From positions 236,888 to 300,887 of the forward strand of contig JAJVHV010000005.1 of NCBI GenBank assembly GCA_022072445.1: a stretch of 64,000 bases of DNA. Reading direction: 5' to 3'. Every line of letters begins with the position of its first letter. Position 1 is the first letter of the stretch. This DNA comes from Phycisphaerae bacterium (GTDB lineage Bacteria; Planctomycetota; Phycisphaerae; UBA1845; Fen-1342). Shown here piece after piece: positions 35,194-45,273 of the stretch. The notes below the pieces were generated by a model that saw nothing but the letters and a program-made list of their open reading frames with translations, ran no database searches and was not told the DNA's origin. The translations under genes and the position numbers were made by a program.

Positions 35194-35823
35194 ATGCGGA
35201 AGTATCTTGGAATCCTCATACTGGGCGCGGTCACCACTGCCGCGTACGGCCAGTTGAGCGAAAATTTCAACAGTGGAATTCCGGCGACCTGGGCGATCGT
35301 CGATCTGCTCGGTGGCGGGGCGGTCAGCCCGTTCAACTGGACGACCAATAACCTCGAAGGTCGCGCGAACTGGACACCGGCCGCCGATCCCGGCCCGAAT
35401 GATCTGGCCGCCCACGCGGACTCGGACCATCACGCCGGCAACTTCGACATCGCGCTGGTCAGCCCGTCGTTCACCGTTCCGGGCAGCAACGCGAAGCTGG
35501 ACTATGACACCAACTACCAGAACTTCGCGCTGATCGACGATGCCGAGACTGAGATCAGCACGAATGGCGGCGCCACGTGGACGTCGCTGCTGCACTGGCA
35601 GGAAGACCACGGCACGTTCCAGGGTTGGCCGGGCGTTCACGTCCAGCTTGACCTGAGCGCGTACGCCGGCCAGACCGCCCAGATTCGGTTCCACTATTAT
35701 GAGCCGGTGAGCGGTGGTTTCGACTGGTGGTGGCAGGTTGACAACGTCAGCGTCACTCCGGAGCCGGCCTCGATGGGGCTGCTCGGTCTCGGCGCGCTGG
35801 CGCTGATCCGCCGTCGCCGCTAG
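35194..35823 (+). CDS. PEP-CTERM sorting-domain exported protein
   Basis: A 209-residue exported protein. The signal peptide is YLGILILGAVTTAAYG. The C-terminus is a textbook PEP-CTERM sorting signal: TPEPASMGLLGLGALALIRR, with Pro-Glu-Pro, a hydrophobic helix and an Arg cluster. It is recognised by exosortase/archaeosortase-type enzymes. The mature domain is Trp/Asn-rich and beta-like (QVDNVSVTPEP at the end), similar to surface or carbohydrate-binding modules. AGGAGG 6 bases before the ATG confirms the start. Exosortase itself is not in the window. A terminator hairpin follows. Confidence 0.92.
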   Translation: MRKYLGILILGAVTTAAYGQLSENFNSGIPATWAIVDLLGGGAVSPFNWTTNNLEGRANWTPAADPGPNDLAAHADSDHHAGNFDIALVSPSFTVPGSNAKLDYDTNYQNFALIDDAETEISTNGGATWTSLLHWQEDHGTFQGWPGVHVQLDLSAYAGQTAQIRFHYYEPVSGGFDWWWQVDNVSVTPEPASMGLLGLGALALIRRRR

Positions 35824-35851
35824 TCTTTCGTAAGCTTTGAATTGAGCCTCC

Positions 35852-35883
35852 GATGCGGGCGGTCCCTCCGGGTCGCCCGCATC
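35852..35883 (+). terminator. Rho-independent-type terminator
   Basis: GATGCGGGCG at 35852-35861 pairs perfectly with CGCCCGCATC at 35874-35883 (10 bp, 12-nt loop) and is followed by accgTTTTc. It lies 29 bp after the PEP-CTERM stop and could also end the convergent gene. Confidence 0.8.
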
Positions 35884-35946
35884 ACCGTTTTCACACCGAC
35901 GCGCGCGGCGTTACTTCGACCGCGAACTGGTGCTGCGCGGCACTGC

Positions 35947-37758
35947 TCAGTCGGCGAAAAGATCGGCGATCTTGCGAAAGTGGCGCATGAGCGCAGCGGC
36001 GTCGGCGCGCCACACGTCCAGGCCGGCGAACTCCTGTCGGGCGAGCTCGCCATCCTCATCGATCGCCAGCACGGTCCCGGCGGGATTGAAGTCGTACTGC
36101 ACCAGCACGCGCGGCAACTCGCGGCCGCCGGGGGACGACGCGGCCGGTTCGTCGGTTCGCCGGGCGGGTGTCGGCGCGGCGGGCAGGGAGCGCAGGAGGC
36201 GCGTGTGGGTGGCGGGGCCGTAGCGGGACAGGCACTCGACGACGCAGGGGCTGCGCCCCGTGCGAGCCGCGCGCGCTTCGGCGATCGGCTCGCTGGGCGG
36301 GCTGATGAAAGTGTTGCCGGGCGTGATGGCGCGCTTCTGCTCGCGCGGGGCGCCGTCGCGGCGACGTTGGAGCGTGACGACGCGTTGAATTCGGGAAGAG
36401 CCGGCGGCGCGATCGTCCTCGATGCGGATGGGAATGGCCGGTGCGTCGCCGAGCGTGCCGTCGATCACACGTGAAAACGCGACCATGTCGCGGGCCACAT
36501 GCCACGTCTCACGCTCGATGCGGTCGTGCATGCTGAAGGCGCTGACGCCGTCAAATCCGTCGGCGACGGCTTTGCGGGCGGTGGCAAAGCCGGCCACCGG
36601 AGCGGCCGAGAGGTTGGACCAGGCCAGGTGAAAGGCGCTGGATTGCGGGTTGGTCCAGCAGCCGGCGATTCCCTCGCGGCGGACGTGTTCGGCGAGTTCG
36701 GCTCCCGCGGCGAGCGCCGCGGACAGGTCAAGATCGCGCGACGTGGGAGCGAATTGCAGGTTATCGGCGAGCTGTTCGAGCGCTGCCCGGGCCGCCGGCC
36801 GGGCGCGTGGTGGGGCGGCAAGAAAGAGCATGACGGCCTGGTGCGGGGCGGCGGCGACGCACTGCGCGGCAAACACCGCCGCATCGTCATCGTCGACTTC
36901 CGCCGCCGCGACCGCCGCGCCGTCGGCGCGTTGCCGCTGGCGGACCTGTTGCGGGTCGATCAGACGCTCCCAGCGTTCCGCCGCGAAGTCGATCACCAGG
37001 TCGGCGGGCGATCGACCCGGCGCCAGCCAGGTGCGCAGGATCGCGATGCCGTAGGGCTGTTGGGGATCGAGATCGGCCAGATAGCAGCCTTGGACGTCGG
37101 GAAAATCGGCGGCGGCGAAGCGCCACTTCGGATCGGTCTTAAGCTGAATGCCGGCGGCGGCGAGCGCGTCCGACGCCGACAGTGTCGCCCCAGGCGTATC
37201 GATTCGGACTGCGGCGCTCACGGCGCGCAGCAGCTCGAGATCGCCCTGCGTGGGCTCGGTCAGCGGCTCATAGTCGACGCGGACGAAATCGCCGCGCGGC
37301 GAACACGCCATGCGGATGATCGTCTCGTGGGCGTAACGCCAACCGCGGAATTCGCGCCAGACGAGCCGGCGGACTTCGACGCCCGGCAGCCCGGCGATGG
37401 TCGCGGGCTCGGGCTGCAGGGGCGACGGTTGGTCGCGCGTCAGGAGATCCGCGGGCGAGAAATAGACGTGGTTCCGGCCGCCGATGAAGCTGATGCGGCG
37501 CTCGGGCTTGCCCACCGGCTGGCCGTCGCGGTCGCCGCGTGTCAGCAGAAACGTTCCGGGCTGATTGGGATGCTGGACCCAGCCGGCGGGCGGCCGCACG
37601 ACCAGGTCGGTGCCGGCGATGCGAACGGGGGCGCCCAGCGCGAGCGACTGCCGCGTTTGCAGCCAGGCCAGACAGAGCGTCAGCGCCAACGCCGCGGCGC
37701 TGGCGACGACGGCAGCGGATGGGCGGACGGGCCGCGAACCGGAGTGCACCTCGAACAT
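35947..37758 (-). CDS. Single-pass membrane protein of unknown function
   Basis: About 603 residues. One membrane segment near the N-terminus (AAVVASAAALALTLCLAW) precedes a large extracytoplasmic region rich in Ala, Arg and Asp. Regular mixed segments (LVVRPPAGWVQHPNQPGTFL, WRYAHETIIRMACSPRGDFV) look like a folded exported protein rather than an antisense shadow. I recognise no domain. The ATG at 37758 starts just before the membrane segment; a frame reaching 37848 would overlap the divergent GH63-like gene. The convergent terminator at 35852 may serve it. Confidence 0.65.
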   Translation of the reverse strand: MFEVHSGSRPVRPSAAVVASAAALALTLCLAWLQTRQSLALGAPVRIAGTDLVVRPPAGWVQHPNQPGTFLLTRGDRDGQPVGKPERRISFIGGRNHVYFSPADLLTRDQPSPLQPEPATIAGLPGVEVRRLVWREFRGWRYAHETIIRMACSPRGDFVRVDYEPLTEPTQGDLELLRAVSAAVRIDTPGATLSASDALAAAGIQLKTDPKWRFAAADFPDVQGCYLADLDPQQPYGIAILRTWLAPGRSPADLVIDFAAERWERLIDPQQVRQRQRADGAAVAAAEVDDDDAAVFAAQCVAAAPHQAVMLFLAAPPRARPAARAALEQLADNLQFAPTSRDLDLSAALAAGAELAEHVRREGIAGCWTNPQSSAFHLAWSNLSAAPVAGFATARKAVADGFDGVSAFSMHDRIERETWHVARDMVAFSRVIDGTLGDAPAIPIRIEDDRAAGSSRIQRVVTLQRRRDGAPREQKRAITPGNTFISPPSEPIAEARAARTGRSPCVVECLSRYGPATHTRLLRSLPAAPTPARRTDEPAASSPGGRELPRVLVQYDFNPAGTVLAIDEDGELARQEFAGLDVWRADAAALMRHFRKIADLFAD

Positions 37759-37846
37759 GCGGGCGATGATACTTCGGTCCGGGGGCGTTTGGCGAACGCC
37801 TGGCGGGGTGAAGTGCGGCGGCGCGCGCCCGCTATAATTCGCGGCC

Positions 37847-39829
37847 ATGCACTATCGACACTCAACCGAGCAACCGTGGCGCTGCTGGGAGCGGACGACG
37901 CTGGCCGGTGTGCTGAATGGTCCGCAATCGCTGCTCGTTCGCGTCGCGCTGCAGGATCGCCGCGACGGAACGTATCAATCCGAGTTCCGCTGGCCGGCGC
38001 TCGAGCGGCTGGGACCCAACGACTATCAGGGCCAGTATGCGCAGGCGACGCTGCGTTTCGGCCGGGTGCGCTGGTCGTTCGAAATGGCCAGCGCGGGGCG
38101 GCGCGTGTTTCTGCTGGTGCGCGCCCTGAACGAGGTCGAGGCCGGCGACGTGCAGATCCGGCTGGAAACGCTATTCGACCCGCCAGAGGCCGGACAGATC
38201 GTCTCGCGCGAAAACGAGGTCGTGGCGCGGAGTGCGGAATTGGCGTGGCGGATTCACTCGCCGACACCCTCGGCGCGGCGCTACGGCACTACGATCGCGT
38301 CGATGCTGAACCGGCCATTCATGGCCGTGATCGAGCCGGCGGCCGACTTCGGCAAGCGGCTGGAGCAGCGCAGCGAGTCGGAACCGCGCAGCGCGGGCAG
38401 CGCCGCGCCGCTGACGAGCGAGGAGCGCGAGATCGCGTCGGCGGTGCGCGCCGCCCGGGCCGCGTATCTGGCGCGGTTCTCGTATGTGCCGCGCGAGCTG
38501 TGGTGGATGTATGCCGCCATCCCCTACGGCCTCGGATGGAACCTGATCTGGGCGGCGGATCGGCGCGAACCGGTGCAGGTCTGCAGCCGCGACTGGTGCG
38601 TGCACGGAAACTACGGCGAGTGGGTGCTGTTCAACTGGGACACGTTTCTGCTGGCGCCTGCGGCGGCGGACTTCGACGCGGACTATGCCCACCAGATTCT
38701 GCGGCCACAATTCTCGGTGCAGACCGCCGACGGGCTGATCCCGGGCATTGCGAGTCCGCTGGGGATCAGCGCCGACCGTGCCATGCCGCCGGACGCGACG
38801 CTTCCGCTTTGGAAGGCATATCTGCGGACGAAGGACCGTTCGTTTGTCGAGGCGTATTACGAGTCGCTGCTGCGTTACTACAAGTGGTGGCGGCGGAACC
38901 GGGACGGCAATAACGACGGGCTGCTGGAATGGGGCAGCAACCCCGTCGAGGCGGCGCACCCCCAATGGCAGGCGCACACCGCGTGGGCCAGCCGCTACGA
39001 GACCGGCATGGACAACCACCCGATGTGGGACGACGTTTTGTTCAACGCCCGGACCCACACGCAGGAGCAGACCGACGTCGGGCTCAACGCGCTGCACGCC
39101 ATCGAGGGCGTGTGCCTGTCTCGCATGGCCGACCTCCTGGGGCAGAAAAACGACGCGGCCAAACTCGCCGAGCACGCCGAGCTGACGGCCCGGAAGCTGC
39201 ACGAGACGCTCTGGAATGAAGACGTCGGCCTGTGGCTCAGCCGCCGATGGGATGGCACCTGGAATCCGCGGGCGTCGTCGTGCTGCTTCTACCCGATTTT
39301 CATGGCCGCGGCCCGCTTCGGCCGCAAGCCGGCCATCCCCTCGACCGCCGTCGCGCGGGCCGTCTCCGAGCATCTACGGAACCCCAAGCGCTTCGGCGGC
39401 AAGTATCTGCTGCCCGTGTCGCCGCGCGACGATCCGGCCTACCCGGAGCAGTATTACGTCCGCGGACGCATCTGGCCGGGGCAGGCGCTGCTGGTGCACA
39501 CGGCGTTGCGCGAGGCCGGCCAGGAGGACGCGGCGGCGGAGCTGGCCCGGGGCTGCCTGGCGACGCTGCGCGACGAGTGGGTGCGCGAGGGGCACCTGCA
39601 TGAGAACTATCACGCCGAAACTGCCGATGGCGACGACACGCCGGAGAGCGATCCGCTCTACAGCTTCGGGCCGATGCTGGCCATCGCCGCGTGGCAGCAC
39701 GTGCGCGACGTGCTGGTGGATGGGACGGAGGCGACCGCGCCGCTGGAGTCGCTCTCGCCCTACCTGGACGCGAGCGGCGCGCTGCGGACCGCGATCGAGC
39801 CGATCGAGGGCCTGCGGCCAATCGAGTGA
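37847..39829 (+). CDS. GH63-like (alpha/alpha)6 glycosidase
   Basis: A 660-residue cytoplasmic-looking protein (no signal peptide). The C-terminal two thirds resemble GH63/trehalase-type six-hairpin glycosidases such as YgjK and mannosylglycerate hydrolases. Key stretches are NYGEWVLFNWDTFLLA, NNDGLLEWGSN, and ASRYETGMDNHPMWDD, the family's WExGxDNSPRW region. VRGRIWPGQALLVHTAL and HENYHAETADGDD near the C-terminus match the general-base segment. It likely hydrolyses glucose- or mannose-containing oligosaccharides or glycosylated compatible solutes. An esterase gene follows after 15 bp. Confidence 0.82.
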   Translation: MHYRHSTEQPWRCWERTTLAGVLNGPQSLLVRVALQDRRDGTYQSEFRWPALERLGPNDYQGQYAQATLRFGRVRWSFEMASAGRRVFLLVRALNEVEAGDVQIRLETLFDPPEAGQIVSRENEVVARSAELAWRIHSPTPSARRYGTTIASMLNRPFMAVIEPAADFGKRLEQRSESEPRSAGSAAPLTSEEREIASAVRAARAAYLARFSYVPRELWWMYAAIPYGLGWNLIWAADRREPVQVCSRDWCVHGNYGEWVLFNWDTFLLAPAAADFDADYAHQILRPQFSVQTADGLIPGIASPLGISADRAMPPDATLPLWKAYLRTKDRSFVEAYYESLLRYYKWWRRNRDGNNDGLLEWGSNPVEAAHPQWQAHTAWASRYETGMDNHPMWDDVLFNARTHTQEQTDVGLNALHAIEGVCLSRMADLLGQKNDAAKLAEHAELTARKLHETLWNEDVGLWLSRRWDGTWNPRASSCCFYPIFMAAARFGRKPAIPSTAVARAVSEHLRNPKRFGGKYLLPVSPRDDPAYPEQYYVRGRIWPGQALLVHTALREAGQEDAAAELARGCLATLRDEWVREGHLHENYHAETADGDDTPESDPLYSFGPMLAIAAWQHVRDVLVDGTEATAPLESLSPYLDASGALRTAIEPIEGLRPIE

Positions 39830-39844
39830 TTGTGGGAGCGTAGC

Positions 39845-41407
39845 GTGCGAGACTGGATTGAACTGACGAACGGGTGGCGGCGCACGGCACTGGCCGCGGC
39901 GTTGCTCTGTGCGGCGGCGCATGGAGCGGTGGCGGCGGCGACGGCCACGGACGGGCTGCGTTTTGAAATCAGTGCGGCGCCGGGTCTGCTCAGCGCGCCG
40001 CGCGAGGGACGCGTACTTCTGGTGATCGCGCGGTCGGCTACGCCGGAACCGCGGCGTCTGATCGGGCAGACCGGAGTGCATGGCCCGCTGATCGTGGCGC
40101 GCGATGCGACGCTGGGCGGAGAGGCGGCGGCGACGATCGACGCGGGCTGTGCGGCGTTTCCGCGCGCGTCGCTGGCGGAGCTGGAGCCGGGTGAATACCA
40201 GGTGCAGGCGGTGTTCGATCATTCGCTCGACCTGCGGATGGTCGATGCGCCGGGCAACCTCTACAGCGACGTACGGCGCGAGAAGCTCGATCCGGCGGCG
40301 GGCGTCGTGCGGCTCGAGTTGACGCGTGCCGTCCCGGATGAGAGATTGCCGGCCGACGGCGAAAATGTGCGTTTCGTCAAGATCGAGTCGCGCCTGCTCA
40401 GCGCGTTTCACGGCCGGCCGATTTTCTTGCGCGCCGGTGTGCTGCTGCCGAGCGGCTTCGATCATGACGACACGGAGCGACGCTACCCGCTGTGCGTCAG
40501 CATCGGCGGCTTCGCCACGCGCTACACTTCGCTGCGGCGCATGGCCGAGTCCTCGCGCTTCCGCCGCGAGTGGACAGCGGCCGACACACCACGATTTGTG
40601 TTGCTACTGCTCGACGGCACCGGCCCGCTTGGCGATCCGTACCAGGTGAACTCGGCGAACAACGGGCCGTACGGCGATGCGATCACGCAGGAGCTGATTC
40701 CCGAGATCGAGCGGCGCTTCCGTTGCATCGGCACGCCCGCGTCGCGCTTTCTGGAAGGAGGCTCTACCGGCGGATGGGTTTCGCTGGCGCTTCAGATCTT
40801 CTATCCGGACTATTTCAACGGCGTGTGGTCGTTCTTCCCCGACGGCGTCGACTTCCGCGCGTTTCAACTGATCGACATCTACGAGGACTCGAACGCGTAC
40901 GTCAATCGGCACGGCTTCGAGCGGCCGGCGGCGCGCGACGTGAACGGCGAGACGGTCTTCACCGTGCGGCACGAGTGCCAGATGGAAATCGTGCTCGGCC
41001 GCGGAGATGGCTGGACGATGTCGGGCGGACAATGGGGCGCGTGGAACGCGACCTACGGCCCGCGCGGCAGCGACGGGCGGCCGGTCGCGCTGTGGGATGC
41101 AAAGACGGGCGCCATCGATCGCTCCGTGATCGAGCATTGGAAGAAATACGATCTGCGGCTGGTGCTTGAGGAGAGCTGGGCGACGCTCGGGCCGAAGCTG
41201 CGCGGCAAGATTCACGTCTACGTCGGCGAGGCCGACGATTACTTCCTCAACAATGCGGTGCACCTGCTCCACGACTTCCTCAAGCGGGCCGACCCGCCCT
41301 TCGAGGGGGAAATCCGCTTCGGCGAACGACAGGGGCACGGCTGGACGCCGCTGAGCACCGCCGAGATGCTGCGCGGCATGAGCGCCCGGCTGGAGGCGGC
41401 GAAGTAG
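39845..41407 (+). CDS. Secreted alpha/beta-hydrolase esterase
   Basis: A 520-residue exported protein. The signal peptide is TALAAALLCAAAHGAVAAA. A beta-rich N-terminal domain of about 170 residues precedes an esterase-D-like hydrolase. The nucleophile elbow is FLEGGSTGGWVSLAL. A candidate acid lies in YVGEADDYFLN, and the His is in RQGHGWTPLS. It probably removes acyl groups from a polysaccharide or a similar polymer. Its neighbour, 15 bp upstream, is a GH63-like glycosidase, which fits glycan breakdown. GTG 39845 with GGGAG six bases upstream is preferred over TTG 39830. A large hairpin follows the stop. Confidence 0.8.
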   Translation: MRDWIELTNGWRRTALAAALLCAAAHGAVAAATATDGLRFEISAAPGLLSAPREGRVLLVIARSATPEPRRLIGQTGVHGPLIVARDATLGGEAAATIDAGCAAFPRASLAELEPGEYQVQAVFDHSLDLRMVDAPGNLYSDVRREKLDPAAGVVRLELTRAVPDERLPADGENVRFVKIESRLLSAFHGRPIFLRAGVLLPSGFDHDDTERRYPLCVSIGGFATRYTSLRRMAESSRFRREWTAADTPRFVLLLLDGTGPLGDPYQVNSANNGPYGDAITQELIPEIERRFRCIGTPASRFLEGGSTGGWVSLALQIFYPDYFNGVWSFFPDGVDFRAFQLIDIYEDSNAYVNRHGFERPAARDVNGETVFTVRHECQMEIVLGRGDGWTMSGGQWGAWNATYGPRGSDGRPVALWDAKTGAIDRSVIEHWKKYDLRLVLEESWATLGPKLRGKIHVYVGEADDYFLNNAVHLLHDFLKRADPPFEGEIRFGERQGHGWTPLSTAEMLRGMSARLEAAK

Positions 41408-41453
41408 GGCGCGTGCCCTGTCGACGTGAAGCGCCGTCGGCACGCCACCCTAC
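41404..41453. terminator. Large imperfect hairpin after the esterase gene
   Basis: GTAGGG at 41404-41409 and CCCTAC at 41448-41453 enclose matching GCGTGCC/GGCACGC segments. Together they form a long interrupted stem that overlaps the TAG stop. It may terminate the glycosidase-esterase transcript or be a REP-like element. No U tract is present. Confidence 0.5.
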
Positions 41454-41684
41454 CTGCCGGCCGATCGGGCGCATGCGTCCACCGCAATCCCACCGCAACG
41501 CGGATTTGACGCTTCGCCGGCCCGCGGGCAGAATGGAGCATGGTCCATTCGGGGCCGAAACTCCACGTCCGCCCGGCCGAAACCGTCCGCCGCCGACGTG
41601 ACACGAACGCAAACGGCGACCTTTCGCCGCTGGTTCAGAAACGCTCCGCGTCCCGGGCAGAAACGAACAGAGAGGAACCCTTCC

Positions 41685-43160
41685 ATGACCGCGACCGCCA
41701 CCCTCACGCCGCAAAGCGTCAAGATCGGCCCCACCAAGCTGCTGATCAACGGCGAATGGCAGAATTCCGCCAGCGGCAAGACGTTTCCGACGATCAACCC
41801 CGCGACTGAAGAAGTCATCGCCCAGGTCGCCGAGGCCGACGCACCCGACGTCGAGGCCGCCGTGAAGGCCGCCCGCCGCGCGTTCGAGGACGGCGCGTGG
41901 TCGAAGATGTCGGCCGCCGATCGTGGCCGGCTGATGTACAGGCTCGCGGACCTGATCGAGGCCAACAAGAAGGAACTCGCCGCACTCGAGACGCTCGATA
42001 ACGGCAAGCCGTTCGGCGACGCGCTGGCGGCGGACCTTCCGCTGACTATCGCGTGTTATCGCTACTTCGCGGGCTGGACCGACAAGATTCACGGCAAGAC
42101 CATTCCGGTCGCGGGTCCGTATTTCACGTACACGCGGCACGAGCCGGTGGGCGTCTGCGGGCAGATCATCCCGTGGAACTTCCCGCTGCTGATGCAGGCC
42201 TGGAAACTGGCGCCGGCCCTGGCCTGCGGCTGCACGGTCATCCTCAAGATCGCCGAGCAGACGCCGCTCACCGCGCTGCGCGTGGGCGAGCTGATCCTCG
42301 AAGCGGGATTTCCGCCGGGCGTGGTGAACCTGCTCCCCGGTTATGGGCCGACGGCTGGCCAGGCGCTGGCGCGGCACATGGACGTGGACAAGGTGGCGTT
42401 CACCGGCAGCACGGAGGTGGGCCACCTGATCATGAAATACGCCGCCGAGAGCAACCTGAAGCGCGTGACGCTCGAGTTGGGCGGCAAGAGCCCGAACATC
42501 GTGTTCGCCGACACCGATCTGGACGCGGCCGCCGAGGGTGCGCACTTCGCGCTGTTCTTCAACCAGGGGCAGTGCTGCTGCGCCGGCTCGCGGCTGTTCG
42601 TCGAGCAGAAGGTGCACGAGCAGTTCGTCGAGAAGCTGGTGACCCGGGCCAAGAACCGCAAGGTGGGCGACCCGTTCGCGCGTGGCATCGAGCAGGGACC
42701 GCAGGTCGACAAAGAGCAGTTTGGCAAGGTGCTGGGATACATCGAGGCCGGAAAGAAGGAAGGCGCCGAGCTGATGTGCGGCGGCGGGCGCGTCGGCAAT
42801 AAGGGTTACTTCGTCGAGCCGACGGTCTTCAACAACGTCAAGGACGAAATGAAGATCGCTCAGGAAGAAATCTTCGGTCCGGTGATGGCGGTCATGCCGT
42901 TCAAGGACGTCGACGAAGTCGTCAAGCGCGCCAACCGCACCGCGTATGGCCTGGCGGCGGCGGTCTGGACGCGCGACATCGAGAAGGCACACTCGGTCGC
43001 GGCCCGCGTCCGCGCCGGGACGGTGTGGGTGAACTGCTACGACGTGTTCGACGCGGCGGCGCCGTTCGGCGGGTACAAGCAGAGCGGCCTGGGGCGCGAG
43101 CTGGGCGAGTACGGCCTGCAGAACTACACCGAAGTGAAGACGGTGACGGTGAAGATCTAG
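41685..43160 (+). CDS. NAD(P)+-dependent aldehyde dehydrogenase
   Basis: A 491-residue enzyme of the ALDH superfamily that oxidises aldehydes to carboxylic acids. It shows [33 protein letters not shown] (NAD-binding), the general-base [11 protein letters not shown], and the catalytic loop [12 protein letters not shown]. The three-Cys run is the form typical of the ALDH1/2 class and less usual in bacteria. The C-terminal [20 protein letters not shown] is standard. The ATG at 41685 gives normal length; an upstream frame to 41598 is Arg-rich and not homologous. The substrate is unknown. Confidence 0.93.
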   Translation: MTATATLTPQSVKIGPTKLLINGEWQNSASGKTFPTINPATEEVIAQVAEADAPDVEAAVKAARRAFEDGAWSKMSAADRGRLMYRLADLIEANKKELAALETLDNGKPFGDALAADLPLTIACYRYFAGWTDKIHGKTIPVAGPYFTYTRHEPVGVCGQIIPWNFPLLMQAWKLAPALACGCTVILKIAEQTPLTALRVGELILEAGFPPGVVNLLPGYGPTAGQALARHMDVDKVAFTGSTEVGHLIMKYAAESNLKRVTLELGGKSPNIVFADTDLDAAAEGAHFALFFNQGQCCCAGSRLFVEQKVHEQFVEKLVTRAKNRKVGDPFARGIEQGPQVDKEQFGKVLGYIEAGKKEGAELMCGGGRVGNKGYFVEPTVFNNVKDEMKIAQEEIFGPVMAVMPFKDVDEVVKRANRTAYGLAAAVWTRDIEKAHSVAARVRAGTVWVNCYDVFDAAAPFGGYKQSGLGRELGEYGLQNYTEVKTVTVKI

Positions 43161-43251
43161 GGCCGGCGACTTCTCGATATTCGCGCGCGACCGGCCTGCC
43201 GATTTCAGCCCTGGAAGGGCGGTCGACTGACCTGGCCTCCGTGGCGCCAGC

Positions 43252-44724
43252 TCAGGGCGTGACGCACGGCGCGTCCATCAGGTCGAGCAGCTCCTGTAAT
43301 AGGACGTAGTAGCTGTCTTCCTCAGATGTGAGCGATCCCAGGTCAAGCGGGTTCTGCTCGAACGGATCGGTCTCCAAGTTGAAAAACTCCTCGCCGCTAT
43401 CGAAGATGATCAGCTTGTACTGGTCCGCACGCATGGCGCAACCCATCGCGCTCGCCGGCGTTCCCCCAAAGGCCTCTCCATAGACCGAGTCGCGCTGGTC
43501 TTCGGCGCTCGCGCTTTGGAGGTAGGGCTTGAGGCTGACGGAATCCAGCGTCGTGCCGGCCGGCACGGTCGCATCCACGTCAACGCCGGCCAGTTCCAGA
43601 ATCGTCGTGTACAGATCGACGCCGTTGACCAGCGCGTCCACGTCGCGGTTCGGCGAGACGACGTCCGGCCCGGCAATCAGCAGCGGGACGTTGATGCCGC
43701 CTTCGTAGATCGTGCCCTTGGCGTGGTCCGGGTCAAAGGGCGGCAGCGTGACATCCGCCGGCGAGCCGTTGTCGCCCAGGAAGATGATGTCGGTGTTGTT
43801 GAGCGTGGCTTGCGGCAGCGAATCCAGCAGTCGGCCGATCTCGGTGTCCATCGCTTCGACCATCGCCTTGTAATAGGGCACGGGATGTTCCGCGATGTCT
43901 TCGTCTGTTCCGGAGAGAAAATCGAAACTATGGAGATCGTCCGGCGGCTTGTGCAGCGGCGTGTGCGGGGCGTTGAACGCCAGCCACAGGAACCAGGGGC
44001 CGTCCTGCCCGTCGATCCACGACAACGCGTCCTCCACGTTCTTCGTGGTTGCATACGTGTCGGTCAGGCCCGTGGTCGTGCCGTCTTCGGTCCAATCCCA
44101 ATCCCAGTAATCGGGCAGGCCGCCTCCCAAGGCGGAACCAGCGAAGTGCGAAAAGCCAAATACAGTCCGGGGGGCGTCGATATTCGCCGTCGACGTCAGA
44201 TGCCACTTGCCGATCGCGGCGTGGGAGTAGCCGAAGAGCGGGTTGGCGTCGAGCGCATCCGGAATGGTGAATTCATTCAAGGGGTCGTCGAATGCCGTGT
44301 CCTCGATGACCCAGCCCACGCCGGTGCGAAACCCGTATCGCCCGGTCAATAGCGTGGCGCGCGTCGCCGAGCAGACCGGGTTGGTCCAGACATTGCGGAA
44401 CAGCACGCCGCGCTGGCGCAGGGCATGCAGGTTCGGCGTCGGCGGCGGGTTGGTTCCCTCGCCGTAGCTGGTCAGCATGTCCACGCCAAAGTCGTCGGCG
44501 ATGATCAGCAGGATGTTGCGATGCGTGGGCGCCTTGATAACCTGCCCGGGCCGGATCACCGGCGAGCCGACGTCAATCGTGATTGGGGAGTCATGCGGCT
44601 GGGCGTACGCCGGTGCGACCAACCACGCCAGCCCGACCAGCAGGAAACCGGCGTGCGGACGGAATCGCCGCCGGCCGATCGAATCGAGTTCTTCCCGGTT
44701 GCGATAGTCAAGCGCGTGCCGCAT
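43252..44724 (-). CDS. Formylglycine-type sulfatase, exported
   Basis: A 490-residue sulfatase. It carries the metal-binding IIADDFGVD, the modification motif CSATR at residues 118-122 (a CxAxR version of CxPxR), TGRYGFRTG, and FLGDNGSPADV. Cys118 should be converted to formylglycine by FGE or anSME, neither of which is in the window. A hydrophobic N-terminal segment (GFLLVGLAWLVAPAYAQ) indicates export. It would remove sulfate esters from glycans or small molecules. Of the three sulfatase-fold proteins here, it is the only one with a convertible Cys. It is convergent with the aldehyde dehydrogenase gene. Confidence 0.9.
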   Translation of the reverse strand: MRHALDYRNREELDSIGRRRFRPHAGFLLVGLAWLVAPAYAQPHDSPITIDVGSPVIRPGQVIKAPTHRNILLIIADDFGVDMLTSYGEGTNPPPTPNLHALRQRGVLFRNVWTNPVCSATRATLLTGRYGFRTGVGWVIEDTAFDDPLNEFTIPDALDANPLFGYSHAAIGKWHLTSTANIDAPRTVFGFSHFAGSALGGGLPDYWDWDWTEDGTTTGLTDTYATTKNVEDALSWIDGQDGPWFLWLAFNAPHTPLHKPPDDLHSFDFLSGTDEDIAEHPVPYYKAMVEAMDTEIGRLLDSLPQATLNNTDIIFLGDNGSPADVTLPPFDPDHAKGTIYEGGINVPLLIAGPDVVSPNRDVDALVNGVDLYTTILELAGVDVDATVPAGTTLDSVSLKPYLQSASAEDQRDSVYGEAFGGTPASAMGCAMRADQYKLIIFDSGEEFFNLETDPFEQNPLDLGSLTSEEDSYYVLLQELLDLMDAPCVTP

Positions 44725-45273
44725 ATGGAGATTCCCGCCGTTCGCGTTGCCGTTTGCGATGACCGTTCGCCGGTCGCTGTCCGCACGATGCGGCCCCGCG
44801 CGGCTGATCAGCCAATGCCCGACCTTCGGCCAGCCGTCAGATTCGGACTTGCATGATTGCCTGGTCCATCTTATCGAAAACGCCCGGGCCTCGACGAAAA
44901 TAACCTGTCAGATTGCGCCTGCCCGGTACCTTGGGCCGGCGCCGACGGACCGTGGGCTGACGTCCACGGCTACCGACGACCGCCCCTCCAGGGCTGACTA
45001 TCGACGACCACACCGTGTTCAATGGACGGCTGACATCCCAGCCCAGCGGACCGTCGGTCAGTAGCCATCCCAGGACCAGCGGGCCGAGAGTATCAGTAGC
45101 CGTCGGCGCCGACCCGCGGTAGCTTACGGGCGGAATCCATCGCCCTCTGGCGGGGCGTAAGTGTGGCACGGCTGCAACGCAGCCGACGGATGCGGCGAGT
45201 GTAGATACTCGCGCGACATGCTGGAATGCCACGCTCGCTCTCCGATTCGCGGAGCCCATCAAGGAGAATTCCG
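44725..45273. other. 550-bp intergenic region with hairpins
   Basis: It lies between divergent genes. CCGTGGGC-tgac-GTCCACGG at 44950-44969 is an 8-bp stem with one wobble and the same tgac loop as the palindrome at 9518. CGGCTGC-aac-GCAGCCG lies near 45165-45181. Several rough repeats of accgtcgg/gtagcc-type words occur between 44940 and 45125. A frame on the minus strand (44837-45262) shows no family similarity. No gene is supported. An AAGGAG at 45261 serves the downstream gene. Confidence 0.65.

Noticed and set aside
34899..35351. A 150-codon plus-strand frame running into the PEP-CTERM gene.
   Set aside because: It overlaps a gene with a perfect signal peptide, ribosome site and sorting tail, and has no domain itself.
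36499..38913. An 804-codon plus-strand frame opposite the 35947-37758 gene and overlapping the GH63-like gene.
   Set aside because: It runs through the start of a well-supported glycosidase in another frame and has shadow-type composition.
44837..45262. A 141-codon minus-strand frame in the gap before the 1024-residue protein.
   Set aside because: No ribosome site or family similarity, and it overlaps several hairpins and the ribosome site of the next gene.
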